DNA from: CAZAQV01 sp964487255
GTDB lineage: Bacteria; Myxococcota_A; Polyangia; Polyangiales; CAZAQV01
Direction of reading: 5' to 3'
DNA: 6,391 nucleotides
Assembly: GCA_964487255.1 (NCBI GenBank)
Contig: CAZAQV010000071.1
Location: 1 to 6,391 of the forward strand
The notes under the pieces were generated by a model, which ran no database searches, was not told the DNA's origin, and was given only the letters and a program-made list of their open reading frames with translations. Positions within the stretch are counted from its first letter, which is position 1. Each line of letters starts with the position of its first letter. This document shows, piece by piece, positions 4,975-6,391 of this stretch. The translations under genes and the position numbers were made by a program.

Positions 4975-6391
4975 TCAGGCGTGTCGATGGGTACTCGGGA
5001 CTCGAAGCTGGTTGATTTTGGTCAGGACCAGTTCTGGGGATTCGTGTTGTCTGCCGTCGGCTGTCCATCCACCGGTCCTTCCCTCGGAGGCCGTCAACAG
5101 GATTCCGCTTGCCCCGCGTTCTAAGTTCAACTCGTGGAGACCTGTCCGAGCGTCGTTCCACATGGCAACTGTTCGAGAACGTGGCTTTCCAGGGGGTTGG
5201 CATCTCTCTGCCATGCCAAGGGAAGTGAGCGTCAACACCGCAGACCCTGGATCGTCTGCGAGCACGGATGCGTAGCGGCCGGGCCACCTGCCGGAGAGCT
5301 GCGGACCGTCGAGGAGCACGGCAATGATCATGCTCGGCCCAAGTCGCCGCAGGAGATCGTTGACCTCGTCCAACCGGGCGAGGTCCTCGCAGATCAGCGG
5401 TACTGTGGTGGCCCCTCCTCCGACGTCGAGGACCTGGAGTGTCTTTTCGGGAAGCTCGATGGCTTCCCACCACAATTTGTCGGGCGCCAGGGCTCGGGTC
5501 AGGTGGTATTGGCGGATCTGATTGGCATCGAGACACCACCGATTGTGTTTTGCCTGTTCGTAACGTTCCCATCCTTGACCTGTGAGGACCCCGAGATGGA
5601 AGTAGTTCCGTCCCAAACCTCCCACCCTGGCATTCTCCCTCACTCCGGCGAACAGGTGCCTGACTCCGTGCTCGACGAGAAGCGCCTCGAGGGAGGGAAT
5701 CTCACCGGGCTCCACCGCAGCCTCGGGGAGGATCAGGGCATCGACCCTTTGCACCTCTGTGCGTGCGACCTCGAGTAGTCGGCGAACTAGTGACAAGTCC
5801 AGTGGTGTCTCCGGGGCGAACTCGAAGAACCCATATGCTCCAGGGTCCATGTTCTCCAGTGGCCCGTCGACGGAGCGGAAGGCGTCCCCTCCGAGATGAA
5901 GGGGCCAGGGGAGGAGGATGGCGCTGAATTCCAAACGATCTACGGTGGCCCCAACCGGAGGAAGCTTGGATTCGAACCTCCTCCACCGAAGATCCACGGT
6001 TTCGTAGCTGATAGCCAGATACCGGGAGAACGACCGTATGGTTATGCCCCGCTCCGGGAAGTGAGTCTTGGGGAGGACGCGGATCCGGCCTGGAGAGATA
6101 CGAGACAGCGACCCACGGTTGGCCAGCAGGCTCCATGCCCGACTTTCGAAAGCTCGCTCGGGCTCCGAAGCGAGGAATCTCGATGCCTCGTCTGCCATGG
6201 CGTGAAGGGTGAGAAGGGCCCCGCACAACCTCTCGGCCCTGCCGAAGCGCAGATCATTCAGGGGTCGGTGGCGAGACTCGGTGAGAACTGCCCACTGCTC
6301 CCGCACGCCTTGTGGAATCATCACGCCGTCCCCGGGTCGGGCAACAAGGCGCCAATCCTCAGCCGCTGAGATCACCCGCTGATTCCAGTCA
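4975..6391 (-). CDS. Carbon-nitrogen hydrolase (nitrilase-superfamily) domain protein, 5' end outside window
   Basis: The reading frame stays open to the right edge (last visible codons read DWNQRVISAAEDW), so the true start lies beyond 6391 and GTG 6375 is probably internal. Numbering from that GTG, 466 residues are visible. The C-terminal half resembles a CN-hydrolase: a first strand EFSAILLPWPLHL (149-161), the Glu in LILPEAAV (E218), the Lys in YEQAKHNRW (K276), and the Cys in PLICEDLAR (C329). Together these give a plausible Glu-Lys-Cys triad. After it comes a distinctive block with LLDGPQLSGRWPGRY (354-368), LADDPGS (372-378) and LTLTSLGM (381-388). The first 140 or so residues are not recognised; they include RVLPKTHFPERGITIRS (99-115). 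Such domains attack nitriles or amides, but here the substrate is unknown. Similar nitrilase-like domains occur in some reverse-transcriptase defence proteins (class 1 DRT), so a defence role is possible but unproven. It converges on the cytochrome pseudogene with a 23-base gap. Confidence 0.85.
   Translation of the reverse strand, partial: DWNQRVISAAEDWRLVARPGDGVMIPQGVREQWAVLTESRHRPLNDLRFGRAERLCGALLTLHAMADEASRFLASEPERAFESRAWSLLANRGSLSRISPGRIRVLPKTHFPERGITIRSFSRYLAISYETVDLRWRRFESKLPPVGATVDRLEFSAILLPWPLHLGGDAFRSVDGPLENMDPGAYGFFEFAPETPLDLSLVRRLLEVARTEVQRVDALILPEAAVEPGEIPSLEALLVEHGVRHLFAGVRENARVGGLGRNYFHLGVLTGQGWERYEQAKHNRWCLDANQIRQYHLTRALAPDKLWWEAIELPEKTLQVLDVGGGATTVPLICEDLARLDEVNDLLRRLGPSMIIAVLLDGPQLSGRWPGRYASVLADDPGSAVLTLTSLGMAERCQPPGKPRSRTVAMWNDARTGLHELNLERGASGILLTASEGRTGGWTADGRQHESPELVLTKINQLRVPSTHRHA

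Noticed and set aside
5134..5778. Plus-strand open frame of about 214 codons
   Set aside because: It is antisense to the nitrilase-like gene, whose motifs clearly establish the minus-strand frame.
5896..6369. Plus-strand open frame of about 157 codons near the right edge
   Set aside because: It is also opposite the nitrilase-like gene and has Pro/Gly-rich, motif-free translation.
1..6391. CRISPR array or other regularly spaced repeats
   Set aside because: No repeat unit recurs at regular spacing; the only notable direct repeat is the two-copy T-arm motif near 500-584.

Overview
The window looks like a gene-sparse, partly decayed stretch of an actinobacterial chromosome, possibly an uncultivated Acidimicrobiia-like lineage. 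The clues are moderately high GC, a DUF6220-type membrane protein, and an alpha/beta-hydrolase fused to a class III nucleotide cyclase, an architecture common in Actinobacteria (for example Rv1900c of Mycobacterium tuberculosis). This taxonomic call is inference; no rRNA or housekeeping gene is present to fix it.

Layout. Bases 1-972 carry no gene I can support; they hold a tRNA 3'-half-like sequence (547-593) whose T-arm motif occurs in imperfect direct repeat 67 bases upstream, a pattern like an old integration site. A four-helix DUF6220-like membrane protein lies on the minus strand (973-1365). A 226-base divergent gap leads to a small plus-strand protein with one membrane segment (1591-1866), followed by a hairpin. 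Next comes a compact plus-strand cluster: a DUF2892 (YgaP-type) membrane protein (1977-2282), a SHOCT-domain membrane protein overlapping it by ATGA (2279-2512), and 38 bases later the hydrolase-cyclase fusion (2551-3903).

After a 252-base spacer there is a broken di-haem cytochrome c lipoprotein gene (4156-4951). It keeps a strong ribosome-binding site, lipobox and both CxxCH haem sites, but is inactivated by three lesions: a remnant of the 3' end of an IS30-family transposase, a one-base frameshift, and an in-frame TAG. Convergent with it, on the minus strand and running off the right edge, is a large gene with a carbon-nitrogen hydrolase (nitrilase-superfamily) domain with an apparently intact Glu-Lys-Cys triad (4975-6391).

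How the genes may work together. The DUF2892, SHOCT and cyclase genes are close enough to be co-transcribed, suggesting membrane-linked nucleotide signalling, though nothing in the sequence shows direct interaction. The nitrilase-like gene next to IS debris and a possible attachment site is the best candidate for part of an accessory (perhaps defence) system. Its partners, if any, lie beyond base 6391.
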